Origin: Poecilobothrus nobilitatus
Lineage: Eukaryota; Arthropoda; Insecta; Diptera; Dolichopodidae
Assembly: GCA_947095535.1 (NCBI GenBank)
Contig: OX352772.1
Location: 101,237,200-101,301,199, forward strand
Length of the DNA stretch: 64,000 bases
Direction of reading: 5' to 3'
The notes under the pieces were generated by a model, which saw only the letters and a program-made list of their open reading frames with translations, had not been told where the DNA came from and did not search any database. The position numbers and the translations under genes are program-made. This document shows, in pieces, positions 33,874 through 44,420 of this stretch; position 1 is the stretch's first letter, and each line of letters starts with the position of its first letter.

Positions 33874-34586
33874 TTGTGCAATTGCACAGGAGATGTTCTA
33901 GTATTATATTTAAATATCCAAAGTTTACGAAACAAATTCAGTAATTTAGAATTACTCGTTAAGTTTTATGAATGCAAAATACATTGCATTATATTATGTG
34001 AAATCTGGTTAAGAAAATTTGAAAATATTTTTTTCAAGCTGCCAGCGTACACGTCATATTTTTCAAATAGAGAAAATTCATATGGTGCGGTCGTAATAGA
34101 ATATAATTACGATAATATAGATAATAGAATAATCTATATAGATAATAGAATATCTAATATATAGATAATAGAATAAGTAGCACCGAAATTGTAGAAGAAG
34201 AATTTGCTAACTCTAACATTTTGGTTGTAAAGCTTTTAAAACAGAATCTGAATGTTATAGCTGTTTATAAATCTCTGAAAATTAACATTTGTGATTTTAA
34301 AATCAAAATGGAAGAATATATTACAAAGTTTAATAATTCCTTAATACTTGGAGAATTTAATATAAATCTTTTAAATAGAAATAATAGCGATATTAGAAAT
34401 TATATAGATAACATACTAAGTAATGGTTTTGTAATTTATAACAATATTTCTCCAAAGTATGCTACAAGAATAGGTAAAACATCTAGAACTATAATAGATC
34501 ATTTTATCACTGACCTTATAAAAAATCAATTAGATTTTCATATTTTAAACTCTTCGCTATCTGATCACCAATCTTTCTTCATATGA
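33874..34586 (+). pseudogene. Family C endonuclease relic, copy C4
   Basis: The first frame reads VLVLYLNIQSLRNKFSNLEL, CIILCEIWLRKFENIFF (catalytic Glu) and YFSNRENSYGAVV. Between about 34110 and 34175 a unit of about 22 bases containing ATAGATAATAGAATA is repeated three times and disrupts the domain. The second frame (34221-34586) continues with LNVIAVYKSLK, LILGEFNINLLN, in which the usual GDFN reads GEFN, ISPKYATRIGKTSRTIIDHF and SSLSDHQSFF. The Asp-to-Glu change falls at a catalytic position, so the endonuclease would probably be inactive even if joined. Confidence 0.75.
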
Positions 34587-34749
34587 ATATGAATCACAAA
34601 CTTGCCTTTGATAATTATGTAGATACCAAAATAATCTTAAATTAAAATAATGTTAAAGAAAATATCATCTGGGATAGGTTACACTCATATAGTAATTTTA
34701 ATACAATTGCAAAAGATTTTATTGCAAATACAACAACAACCAATAAAAA

Positions 34750-36676
34750 TTGTAAAAGAAAAAACATAAATGGATAACTGAAGAAATCCTCCACAAAATG
34801 AAAATTAGAGATTCATATCATAAGTTTATACAAAATTACTATAACGAAGTCCATATAGAGAGACTCTATAACGAAAGCAAAAATGAGGTCAAAAAATTAA
34901 TTTTGCAAGCAAAAAAAAAGGTTTGTCATGAGGAAATATCGAGAAACAGAGGTTGTAGTCGAAATCTTTGGAAGCTATATAAAAAAATTATGTTCAATAA
35001 TAATGATTCAGTAAAAAATTTCATTAAACTAATAGAAGATAATAATCAATTATATTCGAAAGATTCTGATATTGCTGAGTGTATGAACAGCTTTTTTATC
35101 AATGTTACAAATGAACTTCATTGCCCAACTGATCCCATTGATTATCTGTATCTAGATAATTATACCAGAATTTTTAATTGCAATTTTGAATTGACTCCAA
35201 CAAATCTGGATGAAGTAAAATTAATCATTAATTCCTTAAAACCTGTAGCTGCGACAGACTACGATAGTATATCTACAAAATTTACAAAAAAATCTAAAAG
35301 ATTTTCCAGCGAACTATCACCCAAACTAGTTAATTTCATAAATTCGTCCTTTGAAACATTTTCTTTTCCTGAATCTTTAAAATCAGCTGTGGTAACATCA
35401 GTTTTGAAAAGTGGTAATACCGCAAATAAATCAAATTGCAGACCCATATCAATTTTTAGTGCTTTCTCGAAAATTTTTGAAATTACTGTGAAGCAGCGTC
35501 TGCATGCATTTATGTTAAATAATGATTTTTTACACAACGAACACTATGGGTTTGAACAACTGCAGCTTGTCTGAGTTTAACAGACTTCATTTCAAAAAAT
35601 ATTGACGAAAAAAATTTTGTTGCATGTGTATTCCTGGATCTCCAAAAAGCTTTCAATTATGGGAATCATGACATTCTCCTAAACTAAAACAAATGAATTT
35701 TACAGCAGAACAAATTGCATTTTTCAAATCATATCTAAATAATAGGCCACAGTCTTTTAAAATAAATAGCTATACAAGTCAGCCAAAAATAATCAGGGAA
35801 GGAGTTCCACAAGGTTCTATACTAGGCCCCGATCTCTTTAAAATTGATATAAATGATATTTCGTATTTAAATTTAAAAGGTCAAATTTGGTTTTATGCCG
35901 ACGATGCCGTTTTGAAATATTCTTCTAAAAATGAAGAAGAATTGGTAGATTATATAAAATCCGATTTAAAAAAAAACTGTAGAAATGTGGCTAAATAAAC
36001 ATCGAATGTTATTAAATATCAAAAAAACCAAAATTTTACTATTTGAAAACACAACGTCCACGTGTACTAATTTCATCTTTAATCATAAAAGTATTGAAAT
36101 TGTAAAAAAATTTAACTATCTCGATTTAATAATTGACAGCTATAGCAAAAATGGTGCGATCATGTAGAATTTGTAATAAAAAAAATAACATCATATATCT
36201 TTATTTTAAGAAGAATGCGTAGATATTTTAGCAGCAATACTCTATATGTAATTTATATATCCTACATTTTGTCAAATATTACCTATTTAATCCCTATTTG
36301 GAACAAAGCTGCAAATTAAACATTGCAGATAATGCAGAAAAAAGCTATTAAAATAATTAATTTTGACTCTTTCAGATTTCCAACGAATCCTCTATATAAT
36401 GAAAAATACTCGAGCTTTTCCAATATATGCACATATGTGTCATATATAATTGCTTTCAAAATAGTAAATAACTACATTAAAGATCATTTTATTCTGAATA
36501 AAATGATCGACATCCATAGTTACAATACCAGAAATAAATCGAATTTCTATTTAAGTCTCTTTAAAACAAATAACCAAAAAAATAACTGCTTGTATAATTG
36601 TCTACTAAAGCTATATAACGAATTACCAAATGATTTGAAGCAAATAGTTGTAATGGCTATTTCAAAAAGGAAATAA
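34750..36676 (+). pseudogene. Family C reverse transcriptase relic, copy C4
   Basis: An open frame from 34798 to 35574 covers the linker and RT motifs 0-2 (AATDYDSISTKF, SFPESLKSAVVTSV, NCRPISIFSAFSKIFE, HYGFEQ). Motif A is in the next frame near 35630 (VFLDLQKAFNYGNH, catalytic Asp kept). Motif B GVPQGSILGPDLF and motif C FYADDAVLKY lie in 35693-35998. MWLNKHRMLLNIKKTKILLF follows after another shift. The C-terminal block (36323-36676) has SYNTRNKSNFYLSLFKTNNQ and YNELPNDLK. All three RT catalytic Asp residues survive, unlike in C1-C3, but at least four frame breaks are present. Confidence 0.8.
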
Positions 36677-36950
36677 ACAAGTATATAATTTTTTTTTAAA
36701 ATAAATGTACTATTTCATTTTATTTTCTATTCAGTGATGCTATTTCATTTTATTTTTTATTATTAAGCCAGACAGCTAGGTACTGCTAAGGCTATAAAAA
36801 ATAATAAATTCTGTAATTCCAACAAACTTCTCTTTTGTTCTTTTTTTTTATACCCGAATGAACTATGTTCAAGTGTATAATAAATTTGCCATTACGTTTG
36901 TGACACCTTAAAGGAGTCGAGCTAGATATAGTGTCAAAGGTATGGATCGG

Positions 36951-36969
36951 CTCAGAATCGAATTCTGAG
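36951..36969 (+). repeat. Stem-loop CTCAGAAT-CGA-ATTCTGAG
   Basis: A perfect 8 bp stem with a 3-base loop. Related versions occur in other family A and B copies, for example CAGAATCAAATTCTG near 42328. Being kept in copies of both families suggests the hairpin matters to the element. Confidence 0.8.
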
Positions 36970-37205
36970 TCGATTAAGCCATGTACGTCCGTCCGTCCGT
37001 CCGTCCGTCCGTCCGCACGATAACTCAAAAAATAAAGGAGCTAGGGGGCTGAAATTTTTTTTACGTCACTTTTGCAAAATTGTTAGTTTTGCTATTTAAA
37101 TCCAACATTTTCGGTCAGCGGGTTCGAGTAGCTTGCATACAACTTCTATCTTTATATAGAAATAACTCAGTATCTATTCAAGCTAAGTTTCTGAAATTTT
37201 GCAAT

Positions 37206-37975
37206 TGATGATCAAGTTTTATGCCAACAATTTGTGTAAAATTTGGTTGTGATGGTGCGGCGGGTTCGGGTAGCTGCCATACAACTTCTCCGTTTAAATG
37301 AGAATTACTCAGTGTTTATTGAAGCTGGGAATCTGCAATTTAGTAAAGAGGTGTCGAGTTACATGCCAACAACTTTTGTGAAATTTGGTTGGTCTAGAGC
37401 TGCCGGTTCAGGCTTCTTGCACTTCTTGGAACCTAATGAAGCTAGGCGTCTGAAATTTTGCAAATGATGATCAAGTTTTATGGCAACAACTTCTGTAAAA
37501 TTTGGTTTGGTGGTGCGGCGGCTTCGGGTAGCTGCCATACAACTTCTCTGTTTAAATGAGAATAACTCAGTGTTTATTGAAGCTAGGAATCTGAAATTTA
37601 GTAAAGAGGTGTCGAGTTACATGCCAACAACTATTGTAAAATTTGGTTAGTCTAGAGCAGCCGGTTCAGGCTTCTTGCACCTCTTGGAACCTAATGAAGC
37701 TAGGCGTCTGAAATTTTGCAAATGATGATCAAGTTTTATGGCAACAACTTTTGCAAAATTTGGTTGTGCTGGTGCAACAGGTTCGGGTAGCTGCCATACA
37801 ACTTCTCTTTTTAAATGAAAATAACTCAGTGTCTATTGAAGCTAGCTATCTGCAATTTAGTGAAAAAGTGTCGAGTTGCATGCCAAAAACTTTTGTAAAA
37901 TTTGATTGGTCTAAAGCAGCCGGTTCAGGCTTTTTGCATTTCTTCGAATTTAATGAAGCTAGGCGCAATAAATTC
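37206..37975 (+). repeat. 258 bp tandem repeat made of two related half-units
   Basis: TGATGATCAAGTTTTATG starts units at about 37206, 37466 and 37724, so the period is 258-260 bases. Each unit has two related halves of about 130 bases: half 1 has GGTTCGGGTAGCTGCCATAC, half 2 has CCGGTTCAGGCTTCTTGCAC, and both carry CAACAACTTTTGT-like and GAAGCTAGG-like blocks at matching positions. Confidence 0.8.
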
Positions 37976-38299
37976 GGGTAGCTGTCATACAACTCTACAA
38001 TTTACATAAATATATCTCTGTAGTTCGGTACTAAAACATCTGAATGTTTTGAAAGATGATCAAGTTTTATAGAAACAGGATATATTACGTTCATACGCTT
38101 ATCCCAGAGTTGACACAGTCTACTCTACTGTACTCTTCCTCGTTTTATATATATATATTTTAATTGAATTAGAATAGTTTTTATATATAGATAATATATA
38201 CACTGTAAGAATAAAGTAAGTTGTTGCAATTTAACATAATGTAATGTAAAATTTTGTAAATCTAAATTATAAAAAAAATATGAATTAATAAAGAAAAAA

Positions 38300-38945
38300 A
38301 AAATATTGGCATAACAAAAGCTTTGACTTAGTAGATCAAAATTATATAAAATATTTTTAGAGGATAATAATAATATCCTCTAAAGTAATAGAATAATAAT
38401 ATTTTTCTAGTTGTAATAATATTTTTGACATCTGTGGAAATCTGAATTTTGATTTATAGCTTCTTAGAATCTGATTCTAGAAACGCAATTTCTAGAATTC
38501 TAATTTTCTTGTGAAGCTTTATAATGTGAACTTATATAATTATAATAAAGTTACTCTAATGCTATATTATGCTCTTTTCATTCAATCTATAGTACGGGCT
38601 TACCTGTTGGGGTGGTACTTATTTAAGTAAGATTAATAAATTGCTGGTCTTGAAAAAACATGCTTTAAGACTAATTTGTAAGGAACATGGTAAGAAACAT
38701 AATCGTAAGAATCGTAACGTCGTAAGAAACATATATTATTTCTTTTTTTGTAATTTTCTGTAATCCTGCATACAACTTAAGAACGAATAAAACATTTTTA
38801 ATTAATATACCACGTTTTAATAAGAAAAACACTATCGTCTTTTTTATGAAATACTCGCTTCTAATTTATAATATAGTATCACATGATATAAGAAATATAC
38901 GAATTTTATCTAAATTTCTTGTAGAATTAAAGTCTGGCTCTTAAA
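38300..38945 (+). pseudogene. Jockey-like reverse transcriptase relic
   Basis: Scattered but ordered RT blocks are visible: NKSFDLVDQNYIKYF near 38310 (motif A with its FDxVD), then YGLTCWGGTYLSKINKLLVL and KKHALRLICKEHG near 38590-38690, then NLRTNKTFLINIPRFNKKN, FFMKYSLLIYNIV and FLVELKSGS with a stop at about 38943. The last block is the usual end of Jockey/CR1-group ORF2 proteins (N-x-R-N...IP..N...YN..P..IR...F...L). Motifs B and C are lost. Confidence 0.6.
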
Positions 38946-39099
38946 TTATAATTCGGTAGATATGAAATATTTGCTCAATGTAATTAGGAAGAATCTTATT
39001 GTTCATCTTTTAGTTTCTTGCTAAATTGTTCTAATAATTATTATGTAATGGTTATTCTTGACTTCAAATTATTTTATAGAAGATATAATTTTTTTTATA

Positions 39100-39575
39100 T
39101 TATAAAACAAAAAATTAATAAAGCTAATAAAAGCTGCTTTTGCTTGGAGTTTTCAGATTGAAGATATGCATTATAGAACTTGTGTTATAACAATTAAAAT
39201 ATCGGACTATTTCAAATTTTGGGCGGCTTTAGCTTGGTAGTGGATGGGGCTAAGTTATTCCATAAAATCATTTTTTTTTGGGATGTCTATCCGTAATTAA
39301 AATTTCATTACTCCAGGTACTTCAAATGATTTAGAACTTTCGGAAATTTTTATGGTTTTTTATTTTTATGGTGTTCATTTTATGGCTCCAGCTTTCTTAG
39401 TTTTTGAGTTGAGTTATGCTGACGGACTGACGGACGAATGGACAAAGCATAATCGATCAATTTTTCGATTCTGATCCGATCTATACCTCTAAGTCTATAA
39501 CTAGAATACTTATTTCGAGGCGTTACAAACGGAGGAACAATTTAAATATACCCGAGACTATCGTAGGGTTATAAA
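39100..39575 (-). mobile_element. Family A repeat fragment A4 (5' half)
   Basis: On the minus strand it starts at 39575 with TATAACCCTACGATAGTCTC, then GGGTATATTTAAATTG, GTTTGTAACGCCTCGAAATA, GATCGGATCAGAATCG and a TCCGTCAGTCCGTCAGC tract, and breaks off near 39100 inside the body. The 3' half is absent. Confidence 0.65.
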
Positions 39576-39914
39576 AATTTACTTTGGCTTGGTATGTCTT
39601 ATATAATATGTATGGTAGTGTTTGGTATTGGTTGTTGTAAACTGTTATGAAAGTGCAAATATATAAAAGTTTATGTAGATAAGAAAATCAGGGATCATGA
39701 AAGTTTTGAAATACTTAGACATACATTCGAAAAATTACCAATTTACAAAAAACAATGAAGGAGAAGAACTAAAAATTTTGGAAAATATTAAAACCAGGTA
39801 TGTTTATTAATATAATTTGTCAAAGTGATATCGAAACTATATATTATGAGGATTGTAATATAAAAGCAAATAAATCTAGTGGGTATCTGCATATCATTAT
39901 TGAAAAATTTGCAA
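39576..39914. other. AT-rich spacer with a short unrecognised frame
   Basis: A short frame near 39698-39800 (MKVLKYLDIHSKNYQFTKN...) ends at CAG followed by GTATGT, a donor-like site. It is too short to name and nothing around it supports a host gene. The rest is featureless. Confidence 0.3.
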
Positions 39915-40665
39915 TCAAAACGAGGTAGAATAACTTGGGTGAGTTTTATAATTTCTGGTACTATGGTTTATATGATTACTAATATAACGGATACCACAGT
40001 ATATTATTATATCTCCATATACGGCAATCTTTCTTTAAAATAATTTCATTCATAGAACAATTTCTTAATAAGTACAATAAAATACGTATATCTATACTGT
40101 TATTATATATCATTCAAGTAACATATACGATATGTACATAAACATAATACATATATGTATGTATACCAATATCATATAAATATAAATTATTTAAGCAACA
40201 GTTATATCTTTTTATTTATCTAAATTTTTTGTATTACGCATCATTTTCAACAGTTAAATTATCGCTAGATACAAAAACAAAAAAAAAAAAACCAAAATTT
40301 AAAAACAAAATGTTAAAAAAATTTGTTTGAAAACATTGGGAAAAATCTAGTCACACTTTCATCAATGTTAAGGTATATAATTAAGAAAAGTTGTTAACAG
40401 AAATAAAAATATAATATTGGAGCTTTAATTTTTGTTTATTACTTAAAAAAAATTGGACAGGTGTTCCAGTTAGCGAATGAAATAAATTATAAATAAAATT
40501 AAAAATAGCGAATTTTCAATTTTTGATTCCTTATAGCTCCTAAAAGGAGGGCGACACAAAAATATTTTCTGAAATGACTCATACCTATTTTTAAAGATCT
40601 AACTCCTATAAAAACTTCAAGTTTCCAAGTTTAACCGTTTGAAAAATAAAAGGGGTCAAATAAAT
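39915..40665 (-). mobile_element. Family A repeat fragment A5 (3' half)
   Basis: The interval matches the part of A2 between about 28806 and 29300: TTGGGTGAGTTTTATAATT, ATACGATATGTACATAAACA, TTGGAGCTTTAATTTTTGTT, and CTGAAATGACTCATACCTAT followed by TTTAACCGTTTG. It is cut at 40665, where a minisatellite begins. A4 and A5 are not in the order of one intact copy. Confidence 0.65.
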
Positions 40666-40668
40666 TAA

Positions 40669-40795
40669 TGGGTGCACAGGTACAACGGGTATTATGGGTG
40701 CACAGGTGCACAGGTACAACAGGTACAATAGGTAAATGGGTGCACAGGTACAACAGGTATTATTGGGTGCACAGGTACAACGGGGAGTGGAGCAT
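40669..40795 (+). repeat. GC-rich minisatellite (GGGTGCACAGGTACAAC units)
   Basis: Variants of GGGTGCACAGGTACAAC, with or without a following GGGTATTAT, recur about five times. The frame through it gives repeated WVHRYN-like residues, which follows from the repeat and is not evidence of a protein. Confidence 0.8.
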
Positions 40796-41000
40796 TAGAG
40801 GATGCAGATTAGAGGATGCAGACTATAGAAAGTATGGCGAACAAAAAATAAATAGAGCAGGAAAATTAACAATATTCGAAACATGTGTCAAATCGCTCTT
40901 AAAGCGGCAGCGAAACATGGCTGGTCAAACAAATGCGAAACATGGCTGGAAAAACAAATGAATCGTTAAGCTGTGGATATTTTCCGGTGGAAGGAAACAA
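40796..41000 (+). pseudogene. RTE-like LINE, RT C-terminal scrap
   Basis: One frame reads INRAGKLTIFETCVKSLL and, after a one-base shift, SGSETWLV. This matches the common K(L/I)-x-IF-x-TC-VKS-x-LLYGSETW block downstream of the RT domain in RTE-like LINEs. A second ACATGGCTGG follows about 27 bases on, as a local duplication. It is too short for a family call. Confidence 0.45.
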
Positions 41001-41029
41001 TAGTAACCCCGGTGGAAAAACTTAAAGGT

Positions 41030-42220
41030 ACAAAAAATTCAATAAATTCGGCCCTGTTAATATAATAATATTAGAACCTAAAGAAATAGAAAAAATTATC
41101 AGTATTCAGTTGAAACATGGAATCAATCTAGTTATCATAGCTATGAATTACTGATAAATTTATTAGTTTCTAATTGGAAAATGGCAACGCATGATAAAAA
41201 ATTTTATGTGCCGTTTTTTCGGATTTTCAGAGGACATTTGAAACAGTTGATCAATCTATTTTACTTATACAATGTTATGGTGTAAATGGTGCAAATTTAA
41301 ATAAATTGAATCTTACCTCACAAAGATACAAAATGGACCACCATAACCCGATTAATATTTCCGTTGGGGTACTCCAAGAAAGTAAGTTAGAAGTTATATT
41401 ATTCCTGAATTATATAATGGAAAATGATATAGAAAGTCGTTGAAGATAACAAATTTCTTTTGCTTACAGGTGATCCATTACTTTATGCTTGCTGTGATTG
41501 TAGGAATGTGAATGTATGTGGATTCAATTAATGAAGATTCAAAGAGGCTGAACGCATATTTAATGGTGAACAAACTAAAATTGAATATAAATAAATAAAA
41601 TATCTTGGTTTTGATCATAAACTAGTTTTCAAGAGTCACTTAGACTACATATGCAAAAAATTTTCAAAAAAAATATTTATATTTTTTTCAAAATTATAAA
41701 TTTTCTTATAAACTTCAATAAAAATATTTAATATATATATTATAACTTATATATATATTATATTTAAATATATACTAAATATATATTTGATAACTTCTCA
41801 TTAGGGATTAAGGATTCAAATTCCAAACATTACGTATGGTAAATCGGAAAACTGCCAAATAAAGCAATGAGAGTATGTAATACTTAAAGTAAATACTGTT
41901 TAATAAACATTATGTTAGAGATGTTAATGTTGGTCTCTGTTTACCAAAGAATCCTCATAAATATTTTATTTAATAATTGTTTCAAATTAAAAAAATTAGA
42001 TGTATCCAGAATATTTGTAAAATAGGATAATTTATGCACACAATATGTATGTACACAATTATTATTTAAGGAATACTTTTTGTTTTTAGACTTAACCTTT
42101 TTTAGAAATAAAAAAATCAAAAATATGTTCCTTTATAAAGGATTAATGTTATTTTACAATTTAGCCAATCAATTGAAATCTAAAATTAAAAAAAAATGTA
42201 ATACAGCTAATTAAAAATAT
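41030..42220 (+). pseudogene. Decayed LINE reverse transcriptase
   Basis: Readable blocks in order: DFQRTFETVDQSILL (motif A) near 41227, LTSQRYK and NPINISVGVLQESKLEVILF (motif B region, with GVPQGS reduced to GVLQES) near 41320-41400, a weak motif C near 41461 where the codons give FLLLTGDP, LNAYLMVNKLKLNIN near 41550, and KYLGFDHKLVFKSHLDYI near 41600. The tail (42120-42190) reads NMFLYKGLMLFYNLANQLK, resembling the LINE C-terminal YKGL..YN.LP..IK block. Stops are frequent. It is a Jockey- or CR1-type relic truncated by family A at its 3' end. Confidence 0.6.
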
Positions 42221-42223
42221 TTT

Positions 42224-43823
42224 TATACCCGTACGATAAGTATTGGGCATAATAAAATTAATGCTCCGTTTGTAACACCTCGAAATAAGCGAGCTAGATA
42301 TACCTTCAAAGGTATGGATCGGATCAGAATCAAATTCTGAGTCGATTAAGCCATGCCCGTCGTTAAGCATGCTAACTCAAAAACTAAGAAAGTTAGAATC
42401 TTGAAATTTACACAAAATATTCTGGGAGCAATTTGTAGGTTCCCTATTTTTTTTGCTTGAGTTCCGATCAAAACTTCGGCTAGCTCCCGAACAATTAACT
42501 TTAGATCCACAATTTTTTTGAAACAGAGCCATGAAATTTTAACTGCTAATAGATATCATAACAATATTAATTTTATTTTTAACAACTTTTTTCTGTAGCG
42601 CCACCCGTTAAGGAGCTACAGCCCCACAAAGTTAAAAAAATCTCTATATTTAAATTGTTATAACACAAGCTCTATAAGGTATATTTTTAATCCGGAAATT
42701 TCAAACGATAGGTGCTATTATAAGCTTTACAAGCATGTATATAATACATATATACTTGTGCTATAAGGTGTCTTAATTTACCGTTATGCGAAACTGAATT
42801 ATTGCAAAATCCTTTAACCCTTCTATCTTCTAAACCGTTTAAGTTGGAAACTTCAAATTGACAGAAGTTAGATCTTTGAAAATAAGTATGAGTCGTTTCA
42901 GAAATTTTTTTTGTATCACCCCCCGTTTAAGAGCTGTAAGAGCTATAAGAGGTCAAAAACTGAAATTTTCCTATTTTTAAACACCTGTTAAAATTTTTTA
43001 GAGGTAATACATAAAAATTAAAGCTTCAACATTATACTCTTATTTCTGTTAACAACTTTTTTTAATAAAATAGGTTACTTTATAATTGACGAAAATGTTA
43101 CTTGATTTTTTAAAATTTTCTAACAAATTTCTTTAACGAATTTTTTGCATTTTGTTTTACTCGATAATTTGAAATTGTTGAGGATATAATACGTAGTACA
43201 AAAAAATGTAAATAAATAAACAACATAACGGTTGCTTGAAGAATTTTTATTTATATGATATTCATATATATACATACTTATATAATATCATTTATTTACA
43301 TATCGTATATGTCACTGATGAATGAATGATAAGAGTATAGATGTATATTATATAGCGCCGTATTTACATACTATATATGTATTTTATTGTACCTACTTAT
43401 AAGAATTTATTCTATGAATGGAAATATTTTTAAAGAAATATTGCAATGTATGGCGATATACTTATAACGATATAAATATACTATGTGCGCATTAATATAA
43501 TATGATATTTAAAATTATATTTACTATTTTGTAATTTAATATACATTTACCACTTAGTATTAAATGGTACTATAGAATATTTGAAAAAGTTTTGGATTGA
43601 TAATTGTTATGTGGAAGGTTAGAATCTGCTTTTGAAGAATGTATAAATATATATGTAGTATACAACCCATAGTTCTAGAAATTATAAAATTCACCCAAAT
43701 TATTTTAAAATACTAAAATATTTAAAAAATAATATTGTAAGCAGAGTGACAGGCTGTGAACATACTGACGGTTTGTACGGGTATCTAAGAGTTGACAAAG
43801 GCAACTATATTCTTTCTCGTTTA
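42224..43823 (+). mobile_element. Family A repeat, longest copy A3
   Basis: A3 starts TATACCCGTACGATAAG and has GTTTGTAACACCTCGAAATA, the palindrome ATACCTTCAAAGGTAT, a CAGAATCAAATTCTG stem-loop and GATTAAGCCATGCCCGTCG. A 1.2 kb body follows. It ends with TACGGGTATCTAAGAGTTGA, CAAAGGCAACTATATT, then CTTTCTCGTTTA. The end resembles that of family B in the words AGAGTTGAC and CTCGTTTA. There is no coding capacity. It is about 1.6 kb against 1.2 kb for A2. Confidence 0.75.
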
Positions 43824-44200
43824 GTATAAATTCATATCTTATTTTTTATAGTTAAATGTATTTAAATTTGAAATGAATTAAAAATTGCAATGACTTAAAA
43901 TTTGAAATGAATTGGAAGCTTAAATGAATTAAAATTTAGTAAAAAATTTTTAAACAAATTAAAATTAAGTACATATCTAAAGTTAAAAATAGAATAAATA
44001 TTTCACATGTGAAAAAAAAAATATAATAGGAATAAAATGTGTATATCGGATGTTCTTTTAGAATCATAGAACTTTAAATTGAAATAAAACACATTTAAAT
44101 TAAGATTGAAGCCAAATTTTATTTTTATTTCATTGCAGTAAGTATTGACAAATTATCATTACAATGTTTACAAATTGTTAAAATTTATTTTCAAATTAGT
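43824..44200. other. AT-rich spacer
   Basis: A phrase AATTTGAAATGAATT recurs several times near 43865-43960 as a loose local repeat. Nothing else was recognised. Confidence 0.5.
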
Positions 44201-44420
44201 GTACTATTCGCCAAACTTATAGAGCACTTCGTGATATTTATGGTTTACTTACATCGTCCATCAGAGCAGATTATTCGTCGAACTATTGATAGATTTCGGA
44301 CAACATTTTCTCTACTCGATGCAACAACAACAACAAGACAAGAAGACAGAAGAAAATATCGGTGCTGTAAGAGCTAGTATTGATGAAGATCCAAATTTGT
44401 CTATTTGTCGGCGTTGACAT
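44201..44420 (+). pseudogene. Mariner/IS630-type helix-turn-helix transposase N-terminal relic
   Basis: Three frames in succession give IRQTYRALRDIYG, HRPSEQIIRRTIDRFRTTFS and ENIGAVRASIDEDPNLSICR, followed by a stop. This is the order of the paired helix-turn-helix region (DUF4817-like) at the start of mariner/IS630-type transposases of insects, in which (R/H)RPSE-x-TIRR and EENI-AVR-S--EDP-LSI-RR are typical. The catalytic DDE part is absent downstream. At least two frame breaks show that it is dead. Confidence 0.6.

Larger units (their letters stand above)
30200..36790 (+). mobile_element. Family C LINE copy C4, long copy with large spacer
   Basis: C4 contains an AT-rich leader, ORF1 (30349-31010), an unusually long spacer (31080-33860) with tandem repeats, and ORF2 (33874-36676), followed by a short 3' UTR. 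Its protein motifs are related to C1-C3 but clearly diverged, so it is a separate subfamily. The copy is not cut by other elements inside ORF2 but carries many frameshifts. The 5' boundary is uncertain. Confidence 0.7.
36849..38146 (+). mobile_element. Family B repeat, best copy B5
   Basis: B5 starts TATACCCGAATG and has a TTTGTGACACCTTAAAGGAG block, a perfect stem-loop (36951-36969), six tandem CCGT units before GCACGATAACTC, internal tandem repeats (37206-37975), and the 3' block CCCAGAGTTGACACAGTC followed by CTCTTCCTCGTTTTA. No open frame makes sense as a protein. The TATACCC 5' end and the CTCGTTTTA 3' end are shared with family A. It resembles interspersed repeats common in flies that carry GTAGCTGCCATACAA modules, though that comparison is from memory. 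Confidence 0.7.

Noticed and set aside
37206..37975. A CRISPR array
   Set aside because: Repeats are 258 bp tandem units without short spacers, in a fly genome and inside a mobile repeat.
40668..40961. A 97-codon open frame with repeated WVHRYN residues as a possible protein gene
   Set aside because: The first half is produced by a minisatellite and the second half by a LINE scrap; it has no start context or support.
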